This document shows positions 1 through 12,487 of a stretch of DNA of 64,000 nucleotides, piece after piece; the first letter of the stretch is position 1, and each line of letters starts with the position of its first letter. A program made the position numbers and the translations under genes. A model generated the notes under the pieces. The model was not told the DNA's origin, ran no database searches, and worked only from the letters and a program-made list of their open reading frames with translations. Origin of the DNA: Phoebastria nigripes. Lineage: Eukaryota; Chordata; Aves; Procellariiformes; Diomedeidae. Location: the NCBI GenBank assembly GCA_035582835.1, contig JAYKAV010000012.1, forward strand, positions 1,763,877 to 1,827,876, given 5' to 3'.

Positions 1-3000
1 GAATCAGATGGCACTAAACTTCTAGAGTATCATGTGCTTAGGTTCTCCAGGAGCTTGGAGTATTAAAAAGGGAGCATCTCTTAAACCAGGAGGCTTAAAG
101 ACTAGTACTGCATGTTCTTTCTGCATGTAGTCTCTGAAATTCAGTCCGTTTAGTCTCCCTCTTTCTTATCTTTCATATAGGGGCAAGAGTTAACTTTGTT
201 TTGTGACCTTCAGCGAACAGTTTGTACTAGTGCTGTATGGTCTGTATGACCTCAGAGCTAATGGCTTAATTCATAATCACTTCTAGTACACAAGGCTGAT
301 CTTCCAGGAGACCTGGATGAAGTACAGTGTCTGCCTGTTGGAATATTCACAGGTGCTGAAAACAGATGCTATTGGTAGATTTGTAAGCAACTACTCTTGC
401 TGTCCTTGATGAGTGTTTGAGCAATGCTACTGTGTATGACAACAGCCAAGCGCTTTCAGATTGGGAATTGAAAATATTTCTGTGCTTATCAAACTTGTTT
501 TAAAGCTGATGCCTATTTTAGGAGGAGAAAGCATCGTATTGTGAACACACAGTGATAGGGCTGAGTAATCTGCTCTGGGGAGGGCAGAGGGAAGTCTGAT
601 TCAAACAGAACTGCCTACTAATAAAAGCATATTCTTCTTGTTCTGCTGTGCGAGTAGCTTTTGCATATAAATACTCTAAGATGCAGCTGAATTCCTGGCT
701 TTTTTCCTCTGTAGAGGTAGTAAACAAAAGCCCTCTAAATTTTGTTAGAGGGCTAACAAATTAGATATTTAATAATTAATAAATAATCTATAATAATTAG
801 AGAACTGTTTCTGGGCCAAGACAGTTGGATACAGTAGCAGAACCTATCAAAGGAGATCACTGCCTACTAGCAAAATCCATTACAATCACTTTAACTAATT
901 TTTGACCAGCCTTAAAAGATAAGGTGACTCCCAGTAGCTTTCTTTAGGTACACTGACTGTGAACAGAGGAACACCCACACTTATATCAGAGTAAGGTCTT
1001 TCAAATGAAGATCTAAGTTGATCAATATGCTCAAAACCTGCAGACTGCAGTGCCCCTCAAAGCTATAAAGTGCCCACCTCACCTCAGAATCCACAGCCTC
1101 CAAACTTCCTATAGAGAGAAAGGTGTGTTTGTGTTTTGGAGGCAGCTCAGTGAAGGCACCTGCTACCCTTTCCTTCTGTTTCTGACAGTTCAGAAAGTAT
1201 GTCAGGTAGTGCTGGTTTGTCTCGCCTACAAAGCAGAGTACAGAAAGCTGAAGCTCAAGCCCCAGGTAACTGAGCAACTCTGTAGTGTAGTTTTTAAGCA
1301 AGTCAGAACAAGTTTTTATGCTACCTGGATGTGTAGCGTGGGTAGAGAGTACTTGGAAAGTAGTATAAGGTGCAGCAGCTTTTCTGAAGATTCTGTAAAA
1401 GCTTCCTTGTGGTGGATCACAGTAATTTCTTCAATATTACATTAAACATGTGGCAAATGAGGTGCTGCTCCCATGTGAAGGAATCTGTATCCTAAAAGAG
1501 CGGTGTGAGAGAGCATTCCTATTGATAGGAACAGCTCTCGAGTGAAGAATCTGGAAGTGTCTGAGTGGGAATAGCTGACACCATATGGGGTAATACAAAG
1601 TAGCACAAAGAGATGGAGGTTCAGGGAGTGCTTGGGAGATGTTTGGTTAGAAGATGTGGGTGTAGGGTGTGACTGTAGAGGCAGGAATGCAGTGGTTCTT
1701 GAGCAACCATGGCAAGCTGACCCTTCAAAGGCAAGATTGGCAGTGCATGCTTTATGAACTGAACTAAACTGCATCAGACGTGGAAAGCACGGTTAACCAT
1801 CTGCTGCTGAGCTACACATAATCAAACTGGCTGAAATGACAACTCATACACTGGGCTTTCAGGGCAGGAACAGGAAGCTAATGAACAGACATTCAGGTTG
1901 TGCACCTACCTTTCTAAGTTAGCAGAAAGGTTAGAGTAGTTTCTGAAACAGTGCTGCATGAGATGGATACATGCTCTTCTGCGTAGCTTAAACAGTTGAA
2001 ACTCCTTTCTAATAAGAGTGCAGAACACCTCCCTAATGAGGTTTAAGCTGTCCATTTTTCAGGTCATCACTGTTTTTACTGTTGCATTCCAGTACTTAGT
2101 TATTTTTTTACTCCTTTTAAAAGACACTTAGTCTGTATAGCCATGCATCTGGAAAGCAGATCTCAAATGTGAAAAATCACCACCTGTTCAGGGCACTGCT
2201 GGCTTCAAATCCAAGCTCTGGATGTATTTCTGTTTTGGAGGTCAACAGCAAGATCAATGTGTCATTTAACTGAAGGACTTGGCCAAATAAGCCCAAATGA
2301 GACTGCTATCATCTGTATGTTTTCAGTTGACTTCTAATGTTTATCAGCATTATACTGGCGTCTGTATTGTGTGAAGCTTGCAGCTTTGGTTTGCTAGTGG
2401 AGGATCACAGGTTTTTTGGGGGGATGAGGTAGGGGGAACAAGCTGAAGAAAGTGTGGGCTTCTAGGCATAGAAGTGAGTGACAAAGCATTGGTATTACAA
2501 GCTGATCATCTTCTGGTTGCAAACTCTGAACAGCATGTACTCAAAGCATGTCCAGTCAGACTTAGTTACTACTTCCAGCTTGTGAGCAGTTGGGCCCTAA
2601 CTGTATAGGTTGATGCGACGTCTGCTTNGTAGATCCTAAAGGGCTTTTAACTTGGGCTAGCTTCTCTGTGCAACATCAGGGGAGAGAAGCAGACCTTCTG
2701 CTGCTATGATATCAAACCCTAATTAAACAATTGAATGCATTTGAGTCGACCTTTTTTCCAAATCTGGTTGACTGTCTGGTTCTATTACACATAATGGATA
2801 TAGTGAGATACATAATGACCACTGTGGCTGAGATTCACCTTCTGCCAAATAGCCAAGGGAGCATGGGAGAAATCTGTACTACTGTTGATAACACTTGTTA
2901 TGGCTCCTGGGTTAGCTACAGGAGATAGCTGTGAACTTGGCTTTCAAGCTGTTACAGATAAAAGTGTAACAGATAGTAAAACATCTGCCACTAGAGAACC

Positions 3001-3663
3001 TCTCTAATACAACACTGCTTTGCAGCAGTTATGTCAGAGCTTAGTGATGCTGAGCTTCTGGTGGAAACAGGCTGAAATACTCTCCAGTTGCATTTTGATT
3101 GCTTCTTCCACTGCTGAACAAGTTGGACACTGTGTAGCCTAGCAGGAAGCAGACCTGTCAGGTCCTTCCACTTTCCAGCCTTTTAAAATTCCTCAGGGAG
3201 TTAACCCATACCTGTGGGTTGAAGGCTTACTCCACAAGAGTGATTTATTACTGTAAATGTTGTCCATAGCGTAGCTTGCATCAGAGGAAAATCTTCTGGA
3301 TATTTCTAGCTTCCAGGTAACTAGGAGATCCTGACGTACAGAACTTGGCTCCAGCAGAAGCAGGTGAATGGCTCTTTTCCTATACTTGCCCTGGCTGTCC
3401 ATCTGTTAAGCTATGTAAAGCACTTCTCCCCAAGTAACTTTGCTCCCCTGACCGCCTCAAGGCTTGAAAAATTATTTAAGTGCTTGTAAGAAATGACTTG
3501 ACTGACTTCACACAATCTTCAATACACATGAATATAATATCTATGACTTCTTGGCTATAAAGCCTTCAGTTGGAAGGCAAATGGTTAGAAAAAGCTTATG
3601 ATATTTTACTATGTAAACTAGCTGCATCAGATAAGCACTAAATTTAACTTCCTTTTTTTCCAG
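1..3663 (+). other. ARL8B: ARL8B intron 1 (partial)
   Basis: Ordinary intron sequence leading to the acceptor at 3663. I see no exon, RNA gene or clear mobile element. It holds one perfect 10-bp hairpin (729-754). The open frames here are short and match nothing I recognise. Confidence 0.8.
729..754. repeat. perfect 10-bp inverted repeat, 6-nt loop
   Basis: Arms 729-738 (AGCCCTCTAA) and 745-754 (TTAGAGGGCT) are exact reverse complements around a 6-base loop in ARL8B intron 1. The stem is too short for a microRNA precursor, and no function is claimed. Confidence 0.8.
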
Positions 3664-3744
3664 TCAGGTCAATTCAGTGAAGATATGATTCCTACTGTGG
3701 GGTTCAACATGAGAAAAGTTACTAAGGGTAATGTTACAATAAAG
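3664..3744 (+). CDS. ARL8B: ARL8B exon 2, residues 42-68
   Basis: Acceptor TTTTTTTCCAG is followed by 27 complete codons (phase 0 at both ends) and donor GTATGT. The exon encodes the switch I region, beginning [10 protein letters not shown] and ending NVTIK. Confidence 0.95.
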
Positions 3745-6700
3745 GTATGTTACCATTGTTGACTGCTTCTTTTTAAACCCATGCAAGGTTGTCTTCAGCT
3801 TCTAGTTTAAAATTTATATGTTTGCTCTGTTTGGCTTCCAGTATTTGTCCCAATGGTGGAAACTGAAGAGGCTCAGCTAAATCTGTCAAATAGCTTAAGA
3901 ATACACTTATGTTTATTTATGGGGTTTCTTAAATGAGAATCTGTGTGTGATTTCCAGGTTCATGGACTAGTTAAAGCAATGTTGTGATAATGCTGTCTGG
4001 CTTTAATCTGAGTTAATTTTCACATGTTTAGGGCCCAGAGATCTTCCTCTTCTGCTCATCAGTATTGCTTAAGGGAATGCTTACATCAAAAGCAAAGTTT
4101 TAAGTTGATATATCTTATTTTATGTTCTTGTATACCACCATGTGTAAACTTAGTACACAGGTGTGTTCATGCATCTCGTGTAAGATGCTCTAGTTTGTAT
4201 CTTATGCTATTGGGCCTGCAAGCTTTGAGCAGCTGTACAAGGGATTATTTCTGTTCTAATATGTGAGAGGTCCTGCAGCTGGCCTAAGGAGAAAGGAAAA
4301 ACTGTGTTTTCATCTCTTGTTTTATCTTTGTGTGACATGTTTAAACATAGTGCATGGCTAAATCATCTTTTTCCCCTTGCCTTAAGATTTGGGATATAGG
4401 AGGGCAACCACGATTCCGAAGCATGTGGGAGCGATATTGCAGAGGAGTTAATGCTATTGTGTAAGTGTTGTCTTCCTTCAGCTAGTACTTAACTTCAGAT
4501 TTGCTTCTTTTCTGTGTGTAGCCTTTTTAACAGTGCATGCTTGACTCGGAAGTACTCGTTTTAATTTTGAAACTGTACTGCAACCATATTGACTTTTTAC
4601 CCTTAAGTTCAGGGCTTAAGATGGGTTATTTTCTTATCAGTGTCTGATCTGGAGTACTAACTACTTCCTGTCTGAACTGGGTGGCAGTGCTGTCTAACTG
4701 AAAGAATCTTCCATCTACTCTGATCTTAGAGAATTTTTTTAAAAGAACCAAATTCTTTGCTCAGAAGACTTAGCTTTGTTTAAAGCCTTGTTGAATGTGC
4801 TCAAAACTGACAGCGTAAAGGAAACACTGCTGTTTCTTAAGTAGTTCAGTCTCACTGACTTAAACTTAAATTCTCTTTAAAGCTACATGGTAGATGCTGC
4901 AGATCGTGAAAAAATAGAAGCCTCTCGAAATGAGCTGCACAATCTTCTAGATAAGCCACAGTTACAAGGAATCCCTGTAAGTAATATTGCCTTACAAGCA
5001 AGTATTAAACTTGCTTGAGGAATGTGCGTACCTTCAGCAACTCTGAAGTCTGGCTTGAACTCTTAAGTCAAGTGTAAGGCCTAACCTTACTGGTTACTAT
5101 AAGCATGAACAATACCTGCCCCTAGTGCCTTAAATCAAATTGTTGACCTCAGTCAATCCTTCAGTGATCTTATTCTTGTTCAGTGCCCACAAAAAAAAAA
5201 AATTGGAACAGTACTATAGTACAGGTTAACCAGAGTGTAGTGCAGAAGTGTAGAGTAAGTTTGGGGAATCTCAGCTGAAAGTCTACTGGGATTGTTCTCA
5301 GTTTTATCAGCTGACGTGTTCTCATGCTTGTTTTTTGCACATGACAGTTTATTTGTACCTCCTCTTTCCCTGTGACTAGGTTAATCTTTGTTCTTGATCT
5401 GGTTTAACAGTGAATGTTGCTTTCTGTTAGATTTAATAGCCTAGTGCAGACTGCTTGTCAGACTTCCCTGAAGTTTGTTGTTTGTGTGTTTTGGGGTGGT
5501 TTTTTTTGTTGGTTTTTTTTTGTTGTTGTTTTTTGGTTTTTTGGTTTTTTTGTTGTTTTTTTTTTTTAGCAAAGCTGCAACCATTTCCTTCTGCTCTGGA
5601 TTTCAGGTTCTAGTACTTGGAAATAAGAGAGACCTTCCTAATGCTTTGGATGAGAAACAGCTAATTGAAAAGATGTAAGTCTAACCCTTCCTAAGAAAGG
5701 CTACTTTAACTCAATAAATGAATTCATGTACATAGGGTTGTTAGATGAAGAAGCTTGCATGTATAAGTAGAAAACCCAGCAACAGGAGGTAGCTGAAACA
5801 TTGTACAGAAACAAATTATGTGGAGAAGATGAAGGGCAACAGTTTAGATTCTCAGTATAAAAGTCCTTGTTATAAGTGAAGTGTATGTTGAAATGTTTTC
5901 TCTTTCATAGGAACCTTGCTGCTATTCAGGACAGAGAAATCTGCTGCTACTCAATTTCTTGCAAAGAGAAAGATAATATAGGTAACTATTAACCTAAAAT
6001 GCTAAGCATTATGAAGAGCTGTCAGAGGGTGGATTGGGGGATTGTAACTTCTGAAACACAAGCTTCCTGGCTTCAGGAAACTGGTAACAAATCAAAGAAC
6101 AATGTGTAAGTGCAGTGGTTAAATTCGGTATAACTCCTGATTGTACTGAGTGAGGAAGCTTGACTGTTATTAAAGTTATAGGGGTTGTAGTTATCAAAAC
6201 ATATGTCAGTCTCCTGTGAAATCTGCTGCCTTTCTTTAGTTAGTTTGCAGCAAATAGCTGACTAGTCTCACTATTAGCTTGGCCTAAACGATTTTATACT
6301 TCTATCAGGTACTCTCAACTCTACCTCTCTTCATGAGGCTAGCAAGTACTTGCAGCAAGTTTTTCCTCAACAGTCATTCCCTTGAAATAATCATCTTCCC
6401 TTGCTGTCTTATCAAAGTGGTTCCTGTTGTGGCCTATGCTAGTCACTACTCCATGCAGCCAAACAGTACATTTTTCTGGTGCTGACATCAATTGCTTTAG
6501 AATTTCTGGAGTTCAAAGGCAGAAACCATGGTACTGTGTAATACCGAGTACTTGACACTAGTACCGTAAGTAAACTGAGCAATCTCAACTGAGTGAAAAC
6601 ACAGTACTTAAGAACACTTGCCATCCTTCTCCTGACGCCTTCTTGTGGCTGCCATGAGATTAACAGTGGTTCATTGGCAGGCTAACATGAGTTTACTGAT

Positions 6701-7499
6701 GAGGGAAACTTCAGGCTGGTGGTCACAGGAACAAGCTATAGAGGATACCAGAACTGCTTTATATTAAGGACTCAACTTCTTTCCAGGAAAAATGAACAGC
6801 CTGTGGAACTCTTCAGGCTTCTTATCCAAGAAGCCCCTGTCACCTTACCATCAGTGGTGGTCACCTTACCAAACACGGCGGATAGGAGAAGCAGATAGTC
6901 CCTTCCGTCATATCTCCTGCACAAGGCTCACAGCACAGCTGAGCATCACTGATGCTATAGGGAAGGTGCTGCTGGAAGCGTTGGGCTGGTATGATGCTAG
7001 TGCATTTCACTTCTTTAGGAGACCCTCTTCCAAGCATGGAGGAGCTTGATGCCTTGTACTGTAGGGCTAAACTAACTTTGTTCTCATCAGGTGAGGAGAG
7101 GCAGACTGGCTAAATAGAAAAATGTTGAACTAAAACTAATTATGTGAGCCATACCAAAGTATTGGATTAAGGGATGTCTCTTTCCTAGAGGTGTAGTTGA
7201 CTGAGGAACCAGGATGTCTGGGGCAGTTCCTTTAAATGTTACTTGAAGGATGCTGGGCAGTTATAGGACCAAAGCACAGACAGCAAGCATCCCAAAAAAT
7301 CATTCTGTTGATCTGTCTTGGACTATCTTCTAGGGAAGGGCTGGATATTCCTGTCACGTATTTGAGGACACTGGCATACCAAAGCGATGCCAGTTATACA
7401 AATACAGATAGACACTTGAATATGGAACTTCTCTTCTCTCTCTCTTTAGATATCACGCTTCAGTGGCTTATTCAGCATTCAAAATCTAGAAGAAGCTGA
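3664..7499 (+). CDS. ARL8B: ARL8B, Arf-like small GTPase 8B (3' six coding exons, 5' end outside window)
   Basis: Six exons at 3664-3744, 4387-4460, 4883-4976, 5607-5674, 5911-5981 and 7450-7499 join in frame (438 nt, GT-AG junctions) into 145 residues plus TGA. They match residues 42-186 of the 186-residue family protein. Visible GTPase motifs are the switch I region (IPTVGFNM), G3 WDIGGQ with Gln75, G4 NKRD (130-133) and G5 SCK (163-165). The P-loop and the N-terminal membrane helix lie in the upstream exon. Family knowledge: Arl8 sits on lysosomes, recruits effectors such as SKIP/PLEKHM2 and HOPS, and drives kinesin-dependent lysosome movement and fusion. The NALDEKQ stretch favours paralogue B over A (A has GALDEKE, from memory), and the EDEM1 neighbour agrees. 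Differences from human that I can see are Val for Ile in YMVDAAD and Ala for Ser in NLAAIQ, both conservative. If the usual seven-exon structure holds, these are exons 2-7. Confidence 0.96.
4387..4460 (+). CDS. ARL8B: ARL8B exon 3, residues 69-92
   Basis: A 74-nt exon beginning [10 protein letters not shown], which contains the G3/switch II motif with Gln75. It ends two bases into a Val codon at donor GTAAGT. Confidence 0.95.
4883..4976 (+). CDS. ARL8B: ARL8B exon 4, residues 93-124
   Basis: A 94-nt exon that completes the split Val codon and continues [14 protein letters not shown] to QLQGIP. Acceptor TTTAAAG, donor GTAAGT. Confidence 0.95.
5607..5674 (+). CDS. ARL8B: ARL8B exon 5, residues 125-147, guanine-specificity motif
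   Basis: A 68-nt exon encoding [18 protein letters not shown] and on to the first two bases of Met147. It contains the NKxD motif that reads guanine. The true acceptor GATTTCAG at 5606 is fixed by the conserved reading frame. A competing AG with a T13 tract lies 37 nt upstream. Confidence 0.95.
5911..5981 (+). CDS. ARL8B: ARL8B exon 6, residues 147-171
   Basis: A 71-nt exon encoding [20 protein letters not shown] and on to the first base of Asp171. It includes the G5 SCK motif. Acceptor CTCTTTCATAG, donor GTAACT. Confidence 0.95.
7450..7499 (+). CDS. ARL8B: ARL8B last exon, residues 171-186 and stop
   Basis: A 50-nt coding part completes Asp171 and encodes [15 protein letters not shown], then TGA at 7497-7499. 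The C-terminus is identical to the vertebrate Arl8 tail as I know it. Confidence 0.96.
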
Positions 7500-9392
7500 A
7501 GTCTTCCTGGAATCTCCAGTACCGGTTGGCCATAATCTCAATTGTCCACTTCCCTCCATAATGAGATATTACCCAAAAATCCTGTATCAAGAATCTGCCT
7601 TTTCACGGTTCATTTCTCATGTGCACTGCTGAAGACTTGTATTCCTATTCTGTCACAAAACAACTAGAGTTGTCATGATAAAGTCAGCACAAATATTTAT
7701 TTTACAACCATCTATGGTGGGAGGGTTGTGGGGGGGCTTTTTAAAAAAATCTCTCTACCATGTTAATTATGATGGTACACTCTGTTCTGGTTTTTCAGGG
7801 CCAGGTTTTTATATGATTTTCAGCAAGTGTTTTATTTCTAGTGTTTAGTGGCTTGAAGATGCTGATGCTTGACAGCATTAAGATTCTGTAAGATGCCACA
7901 TACAGTAGTTAGAAAACATTTAAGCGTGAGTTGTGGGATACTGATTTATCTCACGAATGCATGTGATGTGTATGTAAGCAGAGAAATGGAAACTGTTTGC
8001 AGAGGGGAGCACAAGGCATAGATCAGCATCACTAATCTACAGCTGAGATCTTACCCTGTCACTTGAAAAAGAAAACTCTCATGATGAATTAGGAAAGAGT
8101 CAACTGTTTAAAATAATTTTGTTGCTTCTGTTTAACATTTGTGTGGGGGATGGGAATGGACTGTTCTGTCAAGCTTTCAAAAATTGGAGTATTCCAGCAT
8201 GAAAACAAATTGCTAGGAACATCAGACTTTGTTCAAATACATTTTTCTATCTACAGATACTAGTGGTCTCTATCTGAAACCAGAACACACATTCTGAGCA
8301 GCTGCATGACACTTAAATTACTGATGTTTTTGTATAGAGTCAGTTGTTGACCTTTAGCACAATATCTATGTAATTGTCTGGTGTCTTTCCTGCTCATGAA
8401 ATGGCTGGGCACAGTTTCACCTGGTGCTATGGAATATCTAGGCTATTGTGACAACTCTAGACCTGCCTGCTTTCTTGATGTAACCATGTGCAAAGTCTGT
8501 AAGTTGCAAGATGAAATGTTCTACTGTGTCAAAGCACAAGAGAGCCAATGAATTGATCCTGTTTCTTGACTAGCTCCTACAGCATAGGGAAGTATGTATA
8601 AACTAAAGATTGTAATGTTTTTGTAGCTTTACTTTCTCAATGACTTCAGTATATTTAAAGGGACAGACTCGTTAAGACTGGTTTGTTCATACAGTAATGT
8701 CAGTGTAGCTTACTAGTGTATGCAAATACATGGTACACCTGCTTGTGTTGCCTCACACTGTGTGTGATTCTTCACCTAAATGTAGTTTGCATTATGTCAG
8801 AGTCTTTGGTTGGAAACGCCATAGTCCGTATCAGTTACGGCAAGCCAGTTTTAATTTAGACTGCCATGGCCTTACTGTTCTGTACCAACTATCGCACTGT
8901 TGCACAGACACTACATGCTGCCTGCATTCAGTCTGAACTTGCATTTTAATTTTTTGTCCCCTTTCAGTTCTCTGAAGCATGATTTCAATTAATTCATACT
9001 CTGGTGCTGTAGAGGAGAGGGTATATTAACTTGCTACTGTAGTCCCTAAGTTCACCAGGAACTGCTACAGTTACTTTTATTTAGCAAACTTGCTTGTGCC
9101 TAAAATAAGGAAACTAAACTAGAATGTGTGAATCTTTGTGGGGGACCAGGTCACTGTTTAGTTAACTGGCCTATAGCTAAACTTGATGTGTTTGGTGTTT
9201 ATATACTTCACTGCTTTCAGCGTTTATGGCATCCAAACACTACCAATTGTTAACCTGTGCATTACTCTCTGCATGTGAACAACTTATACAATTACTGAAC
9301 TTTGTAAATACGTGAATTTTTTTATTTAGGTGGATGCATATGTTGGTTTACTGCTCTTCAGCTTTATTCAATAAACTTATGTTTTGAGGGTT
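7500..9392 (+). other. ARL8B: ARL8B 3' UTR with proximal poly(A) signal
   Basis: Sequence without usable open frames follows the TGA and runs to a canonical AATAAA at 9370-9375 with GT-rich sequence just after it (ATGTTTTGAGGGTTGTATTG). The resulting UTR of about 1.9 kb fits a 2.5-kb mRNA. The 3' end is predicted from the signal, not seen in a transcript. Confidence 0.6.
9370..9375 (+). terminator. ARL8B: ARL8B proximal polyadenylation signal AATAAA
   Basis: Canonical hexamer about 1.87 kb after the stop codon with a GT-rich downstream element, the first strong signal of this kind after the coding region. Confidence 0.6.
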
Positions 9393-10992
9393 GTATTGAC
9401 ACTTAACTGACTGACTTGAGTTGATGTGGCTTAACTCATGGAAATACATTATGGGATGCCTGTCTCCTCTCCCACGAGATTACAGTGGGGGAAGAAGGCT
9501 CAGTAAATACCTGAGCTTCTTTATGTTCTGTGGTTCAACTATTCGAGTGAAATGCTTATAAAACTACCTTTCAGATGTGGGGCTTTCTCAGCTTACGTGA
9601 GCAAGCTTAGCTAGTCAGTCTCAGCAGACTTCAGTGCTTTTTTTATGTTTATGAAAAACACTGGTCAGCTGAAGGGTCTTAAGTAGGGGCAGCCTTCTGG
9701 AGCTCTGTTTTCAGGAGAAAAATGCATGTGTCTACAAGCTTGTTTCTTGTCTTCAAACCTTTGCTTTTCTAGCACAAGTGTCAGATCTAGCAGTGCCTGA
9801 TCATTCACTGCCAATTAAAGCATAAAGATTCTTATCTCATTGGAAAGTGAGGCTTTCATTGACTGAGGTCTTGAACAAAATCTTTGTTGTGATTTTAATC
9901 TGAAGTTACACTGCCTGTTCTTCCCAAATGCTTTGTTGCATTAATTTCTCTTGGGTCACCGATTAACTTATAGGACCGTATGTCAACATCTTCCAAGTAA
10001 TGGTAACAAATTGGATGTCTTCTATTCACGGCCTGCCTCCATGTAAGCTTTCAAACTTACTGAGCTGTAACAGGTTAGTTTTTAGGCCTGAGTACTGGTC
10101 AGTTAGCATCCTTCACGTGTAACTCGGCTGGTGGGAAGGACTAATGAACTGTTGAGTAAAAGATCACGTGCATATCTCTTCAGTTGATGGGGTTTCCTGT
10201 GTGCAAAACAAGCTACCTGGAGTTAACATTCAAAGCAAAATGCTTCTAGATGCAAAATCTGAAAACAGTATTACTGCTGTAAGATTTGTCACCCTGGTTG
10301 GTCTGATACCAGTACTAATCACTTAAATCAGTGGTGGTGTGAACTTGGCCAACAGCTGTTTGCTTGATGGGGTATTTAAGTAACAGTTTCTACTTNTAAA
10401 TGTAAATGGCAAGGAGAGCTACACTGGCCACCTATGATGTGCGTATTCTAAAAAGTACATTTGTATTACTTCATGGAATGACTCCACCTAGGTTTTCACA
10501 GCTATTCTTGTACAGTTCTTCCAGATGCCTTTAGTTACATGGCAGAAATGTAGACCTTGAAGAGACTATTTGAATCCAGTGCAGAAGATGACACTTTTTC
10601 TGTTTGAGGACTTGATTAACTTTCCAACTACCTTCATTTTGAAACAGAAAGGAAGTGTAGTAAGTCTTTCCAGAGAAGTGAGGCTGTTCTCGCCACCTTT
10701 CAGCCTTGGACTGAAAAAACTACTCGCTCATCTGGCATAGTTAAGTCCAAGGTTAAACCTTTTCTGTTCTAATAAAGGTGTGGAGCCTAAGCTAGGCATT
10801 AGCAGTGTTATCTGCTGAACTTGGATGCTATAGCAGTGTTGTGCTTCTAGAAATGTATTGGGCTAATCTAATCTCTCATGATGATTACTTGTCTCAGGCT
10901 CTGTAGTGAGCCTGGACAATAAAAAGAGACTGATTGAATTTCCCATTCTCTTAACAAAAGTCGCTNTTGGGGATGAATTTTAGTAACATAAA

Positions 10993-11032
10993 TTACTGTA
11001 CTTAAACATCAGTTACTGTACTTAAACATCAA
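10993..11032. repeat. 20-bp tandem duplication
   Basis: Two adjacent copies of a 20-bp unit starting TTACTGTACTTAAACATCA, at 10993-11012 and 11013-11032, differ only at the last base. A recent local slip or duplication in the spacer downstream of ARL8B. Confidence 0.85.
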
Positions 11033-12481
11033 TAGCTGTAGTCCTGAAACTCTCTTCTGATGTATCTGCAGTAGGCCTTGACCATTAGCATATTAAAAAA
11101 NCTGGGTCTTGTGAAAAGGCAAATACTGAGCCAGAGAGAACTCTTGGTCATGAACATGCATGCAAGTTAGACACCAGTCATACCTTTATGACCTCGTGAT
11201 GTGTTGGTATTGTATGGCGTCCTGATGATCTAAAATAGCCGTCAACTCTAAATACTTCTTGTTGGCTTTGTTCAGTACAAGTGATCGCTCTTACTGATCA
11301 TAGAGCAGTGTGTCTCTAGACTAGACTGGGAAGAAATGTTTGTGCGTGCACCCACAGCACCGGGCTGTGTGCAGGTTTTCCTTGGAGTATTAATGTCTTA
11401 TCAACGTTAGTGTGGATGGTGGTTTCTTTAAGTGCAATTACAGAGCAGCATAATTCTCATCATCACCCCGAGTATAGCTGAGTGTCTTAGTTGCACAGAG
11501 CAATTCTGTCCTACCACTTGGCAACATGAAAAATGCACAAATGTGGAGCTGTTTCATCATCTGTGGAACTAAAAATCTAGTTTCTTATTGATTTGTGTTT
11601 TTTCTTTGCATCTTTATGGAAACAGGTTGGAAGGACGGTCCTTTTTGGATGCTGACATATAAAACTGCATAATCTTCACTTTCTCGTAGAAGAAAGGAGG
11701 CCAAAGAAAATGCCTTAAACAGTCTCTCTGGTTAAATTAATATAGGAGCGTTGTGCAGGGATCTATAATAACTTGAAGTATGACTTAGCTGGATTATCAA
11801 GCTTTTAATTTTTCTAAGGTTTAATTTTATAGTTACTGTGGCTGTGCAATGGCATGTCATGATTTGCTTTGTGCGTGTTTACTGAATGTGCAAGAAACAC
11901 GCTTCCTCCCGGTAGCNTGCCCCAGCCCTGCTCCCTGCTGGCTTGCTTCTGCACTGACCCTGACTAGAGAGAGCTGTGTGAATTCTAAATAGCGGGGTGT
12001 AAATCAGGTTATTTAAGCTATCTTGCTAAGAGCGGTGCATTGCCGGTCACATGAACAGCAAAGCAATGAATCGTGTTAAAGGAGAAGTAATGCATGAATG
12101 CCTGAGACTGGTATGTGCTTCAGGACTTTTATCCCCAAAACATGAGTGTAGAATGGCTTGTCTCACTAAATCGCAAACCTTCAATGAGTAGTCTATTGCT
12201 TCAGGACTACAGATGCTGAATGTTACAGTATGCCTTGGTGAAACATCAGGGAATTTCTGTTACGTGTCACTTAAATGGCGAACACAGAATGGCACTCAAA
12301 GGGGTGCACGTGCACATACTCTTTTAAAGGAGAAGTAAAATACTTGATGTTTTTATTTCCGTCACAGTGNAAGGTGGGTAAGTAGACCTTTGTGCCAGGA
12401 TTAGTGCCTTTTAATTATGACATTACAGGTTTTATTCTGTTAAAGGCAACATCTATCATTGTGATCATTTTGAAGTGCTTC

Positions 12482-12487
12482 AATAAA
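12482..12487 (+). terminator. candidate distal ARL8B polyadenylation signal
   Basis: AATAAA followed at once by a G/T-rich element. It would give a 3' UTR of about 5 kb, ending about 2.4 kb before the EDEM1 start. Use is unproven. Confidence 0.35.

Larger units (their letters stand above)
3745..7449 (+). other. ARL8B: ARL8B introns 2-6
   Basis: Introns are 3745-4386, 4461-4882, 4977-5606, 5675-5910 and 5982-7449, all GT-AG. Intron 4 ends in a long T/G-rich stretch (about 5499-5567). Intron 6 contains a 12-bp direct repeat GTCACCTTACCA at 6839-6850 and 6860-6871, and an 85-codon open frame (6792-7049) with no recognisable homology. Nothing else was seen. Confidence 0.85.

Noticed and set aside
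729..754. microRNA precursor
   Set aside because: The stem is only 10 bp; a precursor needs roughly 25-30 paired bases.
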